A stretch of 31,500 nt of DNA from Synergistales bacterium Syner_01 (lineage in GTDB: Bacteria; Synergistota; Synergistia; Synergistales; Aminobacteriaceae): assembly GCA_001604435.1 (NCBI GenBank), contig LVBO01000142.1, positions 1 through 31,500 of the forward strand, written 5' to 3'. Position 1 is the stretch's first letter. The number at the start of each line of letters is the position of its first letter. Under the pieces are notes generated by a model that did no database searches, was not told where the DNA came from, and saw nothing but the letters and a program-made list of their open reading frames with translations. Shown in pieces: positions 13,280 through 21,206 of this stretch. The position numbers and the translations under genes are program-made.

Positions 13280-15923
13280 AGCGCTCCGGTTGCGTGTCGC
13301 CGATCTGGAGCGCGCATTACGGAGAGGGTGTGCGTTCGTCGGAGTCGAAGACTGTTTCAGGGCGGCGTTCGAGTCCTCCGGCGTCGCGCAGTCGATCAAG
13401 TTGCTCACGGGAGAGATAACTATCAACAGAGCGTTCCGGGAGATGTTGGGCTATTCGGAGAACGATTGTCCTTCTTCTTTTTGGGAAGGGCTTACGGCTC
13501 CGGAGGACATCGAGTACAGCAGAAACAGGCTTGAGGCGCTTCTCGGCGGAGAAAGCGGTGCGGTACGCTATATCAAAAGGTATATCCATAAGAACGGCTC
13601 CTATGTTTGGGGGGACGTCAGTTTGACCCTCAGACGGAATGAAGAGGGGGAGCCGCTCTTCTTCATCGCCACGATCCTTGATATTTCCGAGAGGAGACGG
13701 GCGGAAGAAGCTTTACGGGAGAGCGAGGCCCGCTTGAAGCTGTTCATCGAACACGCTCCCGCGGCTCTGGCGATGTTCGACCGCCAACTGCGCTACCTTG
13801 CGGTCAGCAGACGCTGGATGAACGACTACGAACTGGGTGAACGGGATATCATCGGGGTTTCCGATTACGAGGTGTTTCCCGAAATCGACGAAAAATGGAA
13901 AGAGATACATCGTCGTGCGCTCTCGGGCGAGGTCGTCAAGGGCGATGACGATCCCTTTGAAAGAGCGGATGGCCGGGTGCAGTGGCTTCGGTGGGAGGCC
14001 CGCCCATGGTATGCGGGCAGTTCGAAAATCCAGGGGATCGTTGTCTTTACCGAGGACATCAGCGCAGTCAAACACGCGGAGTTCATGCAGCAGGAAAGTG
14101 AGGCAAAGTTTCGAAGCATTGTGGAAAATGCCCCGGATGCGATTTTCATCCAGACCGAAGGAAAGTTCGCGTATCTGAATCCTGCGGCATGCCGCCTTTT
14201 CGGAGCCTCGTCGCAGGAGGAGCTTCTGGGAACGCCTGTTCTGGAGCATGTCGATCCGCTCTTTCACGACGCGGTCCGCGGTCGTATCCGCAGACTGAAC
14301 GAAGATCGGCAGCCAGTGCGTGACTCCATGGAACAGCGGATGCTGCGGACGGATATGAGCGGGGTATGGGTGGAAACGACAGGGGAACCTTTCCTCTACA
14401 AGGGGAAGACGGGGGCGCTTGTCTTTGTTCGCGACATCACATGGCGGAAAGAAGCCCAGGCATCTCTCCGGGAGAGCGAAGAGCGCTTTCGCTGCATCTT
14501 CGAGGAAAATCTCTCCGTCATGTTCATCGTCGATCCTTCCACAGGCCGTTTCCTTGACGTGAACAAGGCATGCGTTGCGTTTTACGGATGGTCCAGAGAA
14601 GAGCTGCTGCGGATGCGAAGTCAGGATATCAATCTGTTGGGCGAGAGTTCTTTGCGGGAGATTCAAAAAGCGGCCGCCGGGGAGCATTCGTACTTCGAGT
14701 TCAGACATCGCCTGGCGGACGGGGGCATACGCGACGTGGAGGTCTTCACCAGCAGGATATCGGCGGGGGAGAAGCCTATTTTGTTTTGCATCGTCAACGA
14801 CATAACTTCCCGCAAGTCCGCGCAGCGCCAGGTGCGTCTTCTCGGAAGGGCCGTGGAACAGAATTCGGGCAGCATCATCATCACCGATGCCGAGCAGAGG
14901 ATAGAGTATGTCAACCCCGCATTCTCGCTTTCGACAGGCTATTCGGCTGACGAAGTGACCGGACGGCATGTCCGGGCGCTCAGATCGGAGGAGCACGGAG
15001 AGCTGTTCCACGAGGATGTATGGAAGACGCTCCTTTCGGGGCGCACTTGGAGGGGAGAGGTGCGGTCCCGAAAGAAGAGCGGCGAACTTTTCTGGGAGAA
15101 CGTCGTCATCTCGCCGATTCACGATGAAGGAATGTCGATATCGCATTTCATCGCGATCAAGGACGACATTACTGAGAAGAAACAGCTGATCGAGTCGCTC
15201 GTGCGGGCCAAGGAACGAGCGGAGGAGAGCGATCGCCTGAAAACGGCATTTTTGCAGAACATGTCGCACGAAATTCGAACACCGATGAACGGCATTCTCG
15301 GCTTCCTCGGTCTGTTGGACGAACCCGCCCTCGACGAGGATGAGCGGAGCGAATATATCCGGATAGTCAACTTCAGCGGTCAAAGACTTTTAAACACGAT
15401 CAACGACATCATCGAAATATCGAGAATAGAGTCCGGGGAGGTTTCTCTCCATATCGAGGAAGTCGATGTCGAACAGATGATGCGCTATCATCGGGATTTG
15501 TTCAGCCTGCAAGCTCAGGAAAAGGGTATCGGACTGACGCCGGCCGAATATCTCGTCGGCGACGCCGCGATCATCCGTACCGACAAGAACAAGCTGTACA
15601 GCACGCTGTCCAATCTTTTGGGCAATGCGGTCAAGTTCACGTGCAAGGGAGGCGTGGAGTTCGGCAATCGCCTCGAAGGGCAGAATCTGATTTTCTATGT
15701 GAAGGATACAGGGATCGGAATTCCGGAGCATCGACTGGGCGCCGTCTTCGAGCGTTTTATGCAGGCCGATCAGAGCAGCACCCGGCCGTACGAAGGCTCC
15801 GGACTGGGGCTCACCATCGCGAAGGCCAATGTGGAGGCGCTTGGAGGGCGCATTCGGGTTGTTTCCGAAGAGGGGAAGGGGAGCGTGTTCAGCTTCTCGA
15901 TACCGTACATTCGAATCTCGTGA
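13254..15923 (+). CDS. Multi-PAS sensor histidine kinase (five PAS, HisKA, HATPase)
   Basis: 889 aa, cytoplasmic. A short coiled coil is followed by five PAS-type sensor modules, roughly 30-148, 155-275, 283-402, 405-522 and 530-642, most closing with a D-I-T/S PAC signature. A coiled linker leads to HisKA with H672 (NMSHEIRTPMNGILG), and a HATPase with N-box LLGNAVKF, G1 DTGIGI and G2 GSGLGL. It ends right after the ATPase, so unlike its neighbour it has no receiver. PAS3 and the whole kinase core are very similar to PAS2 and the core of the upstream kinase, so the pair comes from duplication. ATG 13254 overlaps the upstream gene by 26 bp; the ribosome binding site GGAGG lies inside that gene. 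The two are expected to be cotranslated. Confidence 0.93.
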   Translation: MRREKEELEALRLRVADLERALRRGCAFVGVEDCFRAAFESSGVAQSIKLLTGEITINRAFREMLGYSENDCPSSFWEGLTAPEDIEYSRNRLEALLGGESGAVRYIKRYIHKNGSYVWGDVSLTLRRNEEGEPLFFIATILDISERRRAEEALRESEARLKLFIEHAPAALAMFDRQLRYLAVSRRWMNDYELGERDIIGVSDYEVFPEIDEKWKEIHRRALSGEVVKGDDDPFERADGRVQWLRWEARPWYAGSSKIQGIVVFTEDISAVKHAEFMQQESEAKFRSIVENAPDAIFIQTEGKFAYLNPAACRLFGASSQEELLGTPVLEHVDPLFHDAVRGRIRRLNEDRQPVRDSMEQRMLRTDMSGVWVETTGEPFLYKGKTGALVFVRDITWRKEAQASLRESEERFRCIFEENLSVMFIVDPSTGRFLDVNKACVAFYGWSREELLRMRSQDINLLGESSLREIQKAAAGEHSYFEFRHRLADGGIRDVEVFTSRISAGEKPILFCIVNDITSRKSAQRQVRLLGRAVEQNSGSIIITDAEQRIEYVNPAFSLSTGYSADEVTGRHVRALRSEEHGELFHEDVWKTLLSGRTWRGEVRSRKKSGELFWENVVISPIHDEGMSISHFIAIKDDITEKKQLIESLVRAKERAEESDRLKTAFLQNMSHEIRTPMNGILGFLGLLDEPALDEDERSEYIRIVNFSGQRLLNTINDIIEISRIESGEVSLHIEEVDVEQMMRYHRDLFSLQAQEKGIGLTPAEYLVGDAAIIRTDKNKLYSTLSNLLGNAVKFTCKGGVEFGNRLEGQNLIFYVKDTGIGIPEHRLGAVFERFMQADQSSTRPYEGSGLGLTIAKANVEALGGRIRVVSEEGKGSVFSFSIPYIRIS

Positions 15924-16009
15924 CGAGGTCTTCGGCGATACATGCACGTTGATCGAAAACGACGTTCTTTGTTCCTTGCGAATGTCCTGCCGCCGGTTGA
16001 ATTCAGTCC

Positions 16010-17095
16010 TCAGAAGATGACGGCGAAGAGGAAGGGGAGCACCATCAGAATGCTCAGCAGCCTGACGGTCTGCAGAATGCTCACCTTCAACGGATCGGCG
16101 CCCATCTCCTCCGAGATGATGGACATCTGCGAGAGTCCTCCAAGCGAGGAGGAGAGAAGGCAGGTGGGGTAGTCCCACCCCGTCATCCTGTGGAGAAGCA
16201 CTCCGAGGAGGATGCTGCAGAGAAGCATGATCGCGGTGAGCGCGACGACAGGCAACCAGAGCATGCCGAACTGGTGCAGAGTAGGGATGGTGATGTTGGA
16301 GGCGATGATGATGCCGATGCCGATCTGGGCGACCGTCCGCAGTATAGAAGGCATCGGCGGAAGCTCTCCGCGGAGAAGATTCACCGCCGCAACCGCGAAC
16401 ATCGCGCCTGTGAGGATGCCGACAGGCAGCCGAAGAACGTACCCCGTAATGCCTCCGGCAAGCGCCGCGGCGAGCAGCACCACATACCCCTTCGCCGAGG
16501 GGGCCGCAACCGGTCCGAGCGGAGCAGGCTCGCCGTCTTCGGCAACGGGCGGCTCCACACGCAGCGGCGACGGCGACGGAAAACGGCTCCGCTCGCGACG
16601 GCCGAAGCGCTTCGTCCATACGCGGCAGACTACCGGAGTGATCAGGATCGCCGAGAGCAGGCGGAATACCTGGAGCAGCGTCACGCTTGCGACGTCCGCG
16701 CCAAGCGACATGGAGAGAAGCGCCATCTCCGCAATCCCTCCCGCCGTCGAGCCGAGGAACGCCGTCTGCGGGGAGAGGTCGCTCATCATGTACAGCGCGC
16801 CGCCTCCCAGCAGAGAGAGAATGAGCATGCTCAGAGAGACGACGAGGGCCGGGACGGGAAGCTCGCGGAGAAATGCGAGCGATTTTCTGTTTACCCGCAA
16901 GCCGACATAGCAGCCGATCACAAGATTGCTGTAGCGGGAGATCCACTGCAGATGCGTCTCGGGGAAAAAGCCCGCCAGGTTGAGGGCGCTCGCGAAGAAG
17001 AGCGAACCGAGGATCGCCGGAACAGGCAGAGAGAGTCTTTTAAAGATCAGGCAGCCGGCGGCGCCGACCGAAAAAAGCAGAAGAAACGCTGTCAT
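16010..17095 (-). CDS. AbrB-family membrane protein (putative transporter)
   Basis: 361 aa, about ten membrane helices in two homologous halves. The repeat signature appears twice: GSTAGGIAEMALLSMSLGAD (115-134) continuing to LLQVFRLLSA, and SSLGGLSQMSIISEEMGAD (316-334) continuing to ILQTVRLLSI. A charged, Pro-rich cytoplasmic linker (about 160-200) separates the halves. This is the AbrB / so-called ammonia monooxygenase-like family (PF05145 type); the monooxygenase label is historical and not evidence of that enzyme, and a transport role is more likely. The start ATG 17095 has GGAGG rather far upstream (16 nt). It follows acyP by 39 nt in the same direction and is probably the last gene of the lemA operon. 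No intrinsic terminator is visible downstream. Confidence 0.88.
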   Translation of the reverse strand: MTAFLLLFSVGAAGCLIFKRLSLPVPAILGSLFFASALNLAGFFPETHLQWISRYSNLVIGCYVGLRVNRKSLAFLRELPVPALVVSLSMLILSLLGGGALYMMSDLSPQTAFLGSTAGGIAEMALLSMSLGADVASVTLLQVFRLLSAILITPVVCRVWTKRFGRRERSRFPSPSPLRVEPPVAEDGEPAPLGPVAAPSAKGYVVLLAAALAGGITGYVLRLPVGILTGAMFAVAAVNLLRGELPPMPSILRTVAQIGIGIIIASNITIPTLHQFGMLWLPVVALTAIMLLCSILLGVLLHRMTGWDYPTCLLSSSLGGLSQMSIISEEMGADPLKVSILQTVRLLSILMVLPFLFAVIF

Positions 17096-17134
17096 GAGAA
17101 CGAATACAAACCTCCGAACCGCACGGTGCGAGTT

Positions 17135-17416
17135 TTAGTGATGACGAATAGCGAACGTGCTTTCGTCTTCCTTCGGCGGCGTCTCCAGCACGACCAGTCG
17201 GGCGACGGCGGCTGTCGACGGCCCCTTGCGGAGCCACCGCTCCATCTTTTCCATCGCCTCCCGCTCGCCCTGCGCGTGCACTTCGACCGCGCCGTCGGGC
17301 AGATTCCGGACCCATCCGGTCACGCCGAGTTTGAGCGCCATCCTCGCCGCTGAGTGGCGGAACCCGACGCCCTGTACCGTTCCCATGACGAGAAAGCGCT
17401 TGCGAACCAACGTCAT
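17135..17416 (-). CDS. acyP: Acylphosphatase
   Basis: 93 aa, the usual size. Hydrolyses carboxyl-phosphate bonds such as those of acetyl phosphate or carbamoyl phosphate. The signature GTVQGVGFRHSA contains the phosphate-binding R20, and GWVRNLPDGAVEV holds catalytic N38; the fold closes with the hydrophobic strands near the C terminus. The ATG overlaps the htpX stop by 4 bp (ATGA), indicating translational coupling. Position in the lemA-htpX operon does not suggest a special substrate. Confidence 0.95.
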   Translation of the reverse strand: MTLVRKRFLVMGTVQGVGFRHSAARMALKLGVTGWVRNLPDGAVEVHAQGEREAMEKMERWLRKGPSTAAVARLVVLETPPKEDESTFAIRHH

Positions 17417-18330
17417 GCTCGTGCGACCGACAGTCCTTCGATGCGTTCGATTCTGGATTCCAGTGACGGGTGCGTGCTGAAGAGACTGTCCCTTCCTTTT
17501 TTATTCTTCCTGAGGGGGTTGACGATGTACAGATGCTGCGTCCCCCGGCTGGCGCCTTCGAGTTCGTTCGGGTCGCTCGTCAACTTTCTCAGGGCTGACG
17601 CCAACCCCGCAGGGTTCCGCGTCAGCTCGACCGCCGAGGCGTCCGCGAGGTACTCCCGCTGACGGCTGACCGCGAGCTGGATGATCGAGGCCAAGAGCGG
17701 CGCCAGAATCGCGAGCACGAGCGCCACGACCGCCATCACCGCCTGTCCCTTCCCCCCGTCGCTTGAACGGCTGCTGCGGCGTCGTCCGAAGAAGACGCTG
17801 CGCATGACCACATCGCAGATAAGCACGATCGAACCGACCATCACCGCCATCAGCATCGCGAAGCGGATGTCGTAATTCCGCACGTGCGACATCTCGTGCG
17901 CCATGACTGCCTGAAGCTCCTCGCGATTCAGCTTTTCCATCAGTCCGCGCGTGATCGCCACGCTCGCGTGCTGCGGATCGCGTCCAGTCGCGAAGGCGTT
18001 CATCGCGCCGTCCTCGATCATGTACACCTTCGGCATCGGGAGACCGGCTGCGATGGAGAGCTCCTCCACGACGTTCCAGAGCTGCGGGGCGTCTTCGTGA
18101 CGAATCTCCCTCGCGCCGCTCATCGAGAGGATCATGGACGCGCCCGCATACCACGAGATCAGAAAATAGATCACCGCGACCGCCGAGGCGACGATAAGCC
18201 CCGTGTACCACTCGCCTCCCCACCAGACGCCGACGGAGGCGCCCAGCCCGCCGAGCAGCAGCAGAAGCAAAAAGAAGAGAAGATAGCTCAGACGCTTGTT
18301 ATGCTCGATAAGCCCCTCGAAGCTGACCAT
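17413..18330 (-). CDS. htpX: HtpX-family M48 membrane metalloprotease
   Basis: 305 aa. Inner-membrane zinc endopeptidase involved in membrane protein quality control. Two N-terminal helices (about 14-34 and 42-62), then the zinc motif HEMSH (145-149) with third ligand E226 in REYLADASAVELTRNP, and two more hydrophobic helices (160-180, 197-220) around the catalytic site. The C terminus carries STHPSLESRIERIEGL, typical of the family. The ribosome binding site GGAGGTG overlaps the stop codon of lemA, 4 nt upstream, so translation of the two is coupled. lemA-htpX pairing is common, and LemA is often thought to act with the protease. The acyP start overlaps its stop. Confidence 0.95.
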   Translation of the reverse strand: MVSFEGLIEHNKRLSYLLFFLLLLLLGGLGASVGVWWGGEWYTGLIVASAVAVIYFLISWYAGASMILSMSGAREIRHEDAPQLWNVVEELSIAAGLPMPKVYMIEDGAMNAFATGRDPQHASVAITRGLMEKLNREELQAVMAHEMSHVRNYDIRFAMLMAVMVGSIVLICDVVMRSVFFGRRRSSRSSDGGKGQAVMAVVALVLAILAPLLASIIQLAVSRQREYLADASAVELTRNPAGLASALRKLTSDPNELEGASRGTQHLYIVNPLRKNKKGRDSLFSTHPSLESRIERIEGLSVARA

Positions 18331-18334
18331 ATTT

Positions 18335-18895
18335 TCACCTCCACGAAACCTGAACGGACTGCAACTCGGAAGCGTCCTCGGCCGCCCACATGGAGCGCGG
18401 TTCGTACCCCAGCCGCCGCGAGATCAGATTGTTCGGGAAGACGTCGATAGCGATGTTGAAGGCCTTGACGGCGTCGTTGTAGTACTGGCGGGCGAACGCG
18501 ATCTTGTTCTCCGTCGAGGCCAGCTCCTCCTGAAGCGCGAGAAAGTTCCGGTTCGCCTTCAGCTCGGGGTAGTTCTCCGAGACGGCGAAAAGAGATTTCA
18601 ACGCGCCCGTCAGCTGATTCTGCAGCGGAGCGGCCTGTTCTGGAGAGGTCGCCGAAAGCGCGGCGCTCCGTAAAGCGGCGATGCGTTCGAATACTTCCCT
18701 CTCATGCGTCGCGTACCCCTTCACCGTCTCCACAAGGTTCGGGATCAGGTCGTACCGCCGTTTCAACTGGACGTCGATCTGGCTCCATCCGTTCTCGACG
18801 CTCGCCTTTCTGCGCACAAGGGTATTGTAGATGTAGACGGCATACACAACGATTCCCGCCGCCAGCGCGACGAAAAGATACAGTCCGTTTCCCAT
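18335..18895 (-). CDS. lemA: LemA family protein
   Basis: 186 aa. A single N-terminal membrane helix (about 5-25) anchors a helical domain. Family signatures seen: NTLVRRKASVENGWSQIDVQLKRR broken into the usual N-x-L-V and W-x-Q-I-D-V segments, RYDLIPNLVETVKGY, SENYPELKAN, LQEELASTENKIAFARQYYNDAV and FPNNLIS near the C terminus. Function is not settled; it occurs with HtpX in many genomes and is suspected to support its membrane protease role. First gene of the lemA-htpX-acyP-abrB-like operon. A -10-like TATAAT lies about 45 nt upstream. Confidence 0.93.
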   Translation of the reverse strand: MGNGLYLFVALAAGIVVYAVYIYNTLVRRKASVENGWSQIDVQLKRRYDLIPNLVETVKGYATHEREVFERIAALRSAALSATSPEQAAPLQNQLTGALKSLFAVSENYPELKANRNFLALQEELASTENKIAFARQYYNDAVKAFNIAIDVFPNNLISRRLGYEPRSMWAAEDASELQSVQVSWR

Positions 18896-18937
18896 AGGCC
18901 GCAGTCCCCCTTCCTGACAGGATGTACTCTAAAAATC

Positions 18938-18943
18938 ATTATA
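18938..18943 (-). promoter_or_regulatory. Possible -10 box of the lemA operon
   Basis: A consensus TATAAT on the minus strand lies about 42 nt before the lemA ATG. No convincing -35 hexamer is found 16-18 bp upstream, so the promoter would be weak or activator-dependent. Alternatively lemA may be read through from the aminotransferase gene, whose stop is only 59 nt away. Confidence 0.4.
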
Positions 18944-18954
18944 CACCAGCCGCT

Positions 18955-19773
18955 TTATCCAAGATGGCGAGGAAGATGTTCTTTGAAGAGTTCGTAGACG
19001 CGCCGTGTGACCGGCCCGGGGTTTCCGTTCCCGATGACGGTGTCGCCCACTTTGGTTACGGGCGTCACCTCTTTCACGCTTCCGGTGATGAACGCCTCCG
19101 TCAGATCGGGCAGCTCGTCGAGCTTCATGCAGCGGTACTCGACGTTGAGCCCTTCTTCCCTGGCGAGGCCGATGACGACCTCCCTCGTGATGCCTCGAAG
19201 CACTCGATGGTCCGGCGCCGTGATCAGGTTGTCCATCGCAACGCCGAAGAAGCTGCTCGTGGCGGATTCCGTGATCTCTCCGTCCGCGCAGTGGAGCGCC
19301 TCGAACGTCCCCGGAAGGTGGTTTTTATACGCGTTCATGTAATTGATGGATTTTACCCTGAACAGCTGCCGCGCTTCCGGAAGAAGGGAGAGCGCGACTC
19401 CTTTCGTGAAGAACTCCTCGGGCACGGGAGCGACGGGCGAGAAGATCGCCAGAAAACGCGGCGAAGGAAACGAACCGTACTCTTCGACGTCCCCGCCGGT
19501 CAGGAAGATCTTCGCGAGCGCGTCCCCCTCGAAACGCGACAACCCCTCCCGGACGATATCCCCTATCTCGTCCGAAGAGAGCGGCATCGCGATGCGCGAA
19601 AGCCGCGCCGAGTTCGAAAATCTTTCCAGATGGGCGGAAAGAGCAAAAGGACGACCGCCGTAGCTTCGCACGCTGTCGAAAACCGCCACGCCGCGCTGCA
19701 GCGCGAGGTCGGAAACGGGAAGTGCCGCCTGGTCCCCATCCAGAAACACCCCGTTCATGAAACAAAATACCAT
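18955..19773 (-). CDS. Class IV PLP-dependent aminotransferase
   Basis: 272 aa. Fold-type IV aminotransferase of the family that includes branched-chain aminotransferase (IlvE), D-amino acid aminotransferase and aminodeoxychorismate lyase (PabC). It shows MNGVFLDGDQAALPVSDLAL at the start, HLERF (48-52), the likely PLP lysine K141 in RVKSINYMNA, GEITESATSSFF (165-176) and the phosphate-binding loop VLRGITREVV (191-200). The length fits DAAT/PabC better than IlvE (about 300), but the substrate cannot be decided by eye. ATG 19773 is chosen for the GAGGTG ribosome binding site 9 nt upstream; the frame is open further upstream without a good start. Confidence 0.88.
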   Translation of the reverse strand: MVFCFMNGVFLDGDQAALPVSDLALQRGVAVFDSVRSYGGRPFALSAHLERFSNSARLSRIAMPLSSDEIGDIVREGLSRFEGDALAKIFLTGGDVEEYGSFPSPRFLAIFSPVAPVPEEFFTKGVALSLLPEARQLFRVKSINYMNAYKNHLPGTFEALHCADGEITESATSSFFGVAMDNLITAPDHRVLRGITREVVIGLAREEGLNVEYRCMKLDELPDLTEAFITGSVKEVTPVTKVGDTVIGNGNPGPVTRRVYELFKEHLPRHLG

Positions 19774-19882
19774 GTTGGAAAGCACCTCGATTATGTAAAA
19801 AATATGTTCGGTTGATTGCACTATCCTAACATCAGTGCGCGAGAAGCTCAATGCCGAATCGGCGTTTTCAGCGAAGAAGAAT

Positions 19883-19912
19883 AAAAAAAGACCGCTCGAT
19901 TCAGCGGTCTTT
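19883..19912 (-). terminator. Rho-independent terminator of the tRNA-Gln/Glu operon
   Basis: Perfect stem AAAGACCGCT (19912-19903 read on minus) with AGCGGTCTTT (19896-19887) around a six-base loop, then a run of T ending at 19883. It is 35 nt past the tRNA-Glu CCA end. Confidence 0.92.
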
Positions 19913-19947
19913 CAATGTATAACGCCGCACATTAGTACGGTTTATTT

Positions 19948-20023
19948 TGGTAGCCCCAACGGGATTCGAACCCGTGTTTTAACCTTGAGAGGGTTACGAC
20001 CTAGGCCACTAGTCGATGGGGCC
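19948..20023 (-). tRNA. tRNA-Glu (CTC)
   Basis: 76-nt cloverleaf on the minus strand. The acceptor GGCCCCA pairs with TGGGGCT (one G-T pair), then A and encoded CCA. The anticodon stem TAACC/GGTTA encloses loop CTCTCAA, anticodon CTC, reading Glu GAG. The T-arm is ACGGG-TTCGAAT-CCCGT. The isoacceptor reading GAA is not in this window. Confidence 0.93.
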
Positions 20024-20034
20024 ACTATCTTGCT

Positions 20035-20108
20035 TGGCTGGGGAACCTGGATTCGAACCAAGATTACCTGATCCAGAGTCAGGCGTCCTGCCATTGGACG
20101 ATTCCCCA
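20035..20108 (-). tRNA. tRNA-Gln (CTG)
   Basis: 74-nt cloverleaf on the minus strand. The acceptor TGGGGAA pairs perfectly with TTCCCCA, discriminator G and encoded CCA follow. The anticodon stem CCTGA/TCAGG encloses loop CTCTGGA, anticodon CTG, reading Gln CAG. First gene of the tRNA pair, 11 nt before tRNA-Glu. Confidence 0.93.
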
Positions 20109-20144
20109 ACTTCGAGCACGCGCATTTTCTCGTGTGCGGGGTAC

Positions 20145-20172
20145 ATGATACCAGAAATCCGGCGTTTGACAA
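20145..20172 (-). promoter_or_regulatory. Promoter of the tRNA-Gln/Glu operon
   Basis: On the minus strand, -35 TTGTCA (20172-20167) and -10 TATCAT (20150-20145) have a 16-bp spacer. Transcription should start about 30 nt before the 5' end of tRNA-Gln. Confidence 0.8.
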
Positions 20173-20557
20173 GGGGGGGAGGGTGAATGAAAAAGACTTA
20201 GTATTTGAACAAAGCAAAGCGAAAAAATTGCGCAGGCGTTTTGCTTTCTAAAAAGCAGCTTCAGCCTCCGGATCGCGTATCGTTTTCAGTTTGTACATCC
20301 TCCGGCTCCGGCAGTCCTGACCGAACATGTACGGCAAGGCGATTCGGAAGGGGCATACTCAATGGTACCGCAAGTACCGGCTCTCTCAAGCTTTGATGCC
20401 GATAATCGGAATCCCGGACCGGAATTCCTCCTTTATGATGGTACGCGACGATGAGTTTTCCCCGCAAAGGCGGTACAATACAGAAACGGTTCCGCTACGC
20501 TTCCTTTGAGGGCGTCGGAGCGTCTCAAGAGAAACGAGAGGATCGAGAGGATCGCTT
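20173..20557. other. Intergenic region without supported gene
   Basis: 385 nt between the tRNA promoter and the M23 peptidase gene. Short open frames (60-63 codons) occur at 20205-20396 and 20327-20509 but have no ribosome binding site and low-complexity, non-protein-like composition. A TACAAT at 20474-20479 may be a -10 element for the peptidase gene; its -35 is not clear. I see no repeat, RNA gene or terminator here. Confidence 0.5.
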
Positions 20558-21127
20558 ATGATGTATTGGTGGAGAAATGGTGTATTCCGTATGCTGATTA
20601 TGCTCGCGACGGCGGTGTCCTGCGTGTGCGTTCCTTGTATCGCCGCATCTTCCCTGCCGCAGGAAAAAACCCCGAATGCTTCCGAGGTCTCCGTTTCTCA
20701 GGGGATCGCGAAGTTGGGGTTTTTATGGCCTCTGTTCGTGCCCGGAACGGTGACAAGCCGCTTCGGACAGAGGACGCACCCGATCACCAAGGAGGCGGAT
20801 TACCATATGGGCGTGGATATTCATGTTCCTCACGGAGCCCCTATTCGAGCGGCCAAAGCGGGAACGGTGATTTTCTCCGGTCCGCGGGGAGGGTACGGGA
20901 ACGCGATCATCATCCAGCACGATGCGAAAAGCTCCTCCTTATACGCTCACTGCTCCCGCCTTCACGTCAAGCGAGGGAGGAAGGTGCATCAAGGACAGGT
21001 GATCGCCGCGGTCGGCGAGACGGGAAGGGCGACGGGGCCGCACCTTCATTTCGAGATACGCACGGGCGGAGGCGCGGTCAATCCGCTGGAGTTCTGGAAG
21101 AAGCACGCGGAAACATCGGCGCGGTAA
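20558..21127 (+). CDS. Secreted M23-family (LytM-type) peptidase
   Basis: 189 aa. A signal peptide (basic start, hydrophobic 9-30 ending near CIAASS) exports it. The M23 domain (about 60-180) has all zinc and catalytic residues: H83 and D87 in HMGVD, H131 in LYAHCS, and H162/H164 in PHLHFEI. The fold is that of a glycyl-glycine/DD endopeptidase acting on cell-wall cross-links, so a role in peptidoglycan remodelling in the periplasm is likely. It has no LysM or coiled-coil region, so it is a minimal enzyme. The two ATG codons at 20558 follow the ribosome binding site GAGAGG by 7 nt. Monocistronic; convergent with the gene at 21207. Confidence 0.93.
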   Translation: MMYWWRNGVFRMLIMLATAVSCVCVPCIAASSLPQEKTPNASEVSVSQGIAKLGFLWPLFVPGTVTSRFGQRTHPITKEADYHMGVDIHVPHGAPIRAAKAGTVIFSGPRGGYGNAIIIQHDAKSSSLYAHCSRLHVKRGRKVHQGQVIAAVGETGRATGPHLHFEIRTGGGAVNPLEFWKKHAETSAR

Positions 21128-21206
21128 AAACGTAGGGAGGGTACCTCGTTCTTCCCGCTTTCAAGGCGGTTCGCCCGGAGTCTTGATCCGCCGGCGTATG
21201 CTCTTT

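Noticed and set aside
16010..17095. Ammonia monooxygenase label for the AbrB-family protein
   Set aside because: The sequence has a duplicated membrane transporter-like signature and no copper or iron site; the enzyme name is a historical mislabel.
20205..20509. Short plus-strand frames before the M23 gene
   Set aside because: No ribosome binding site and no recognisable protein character.
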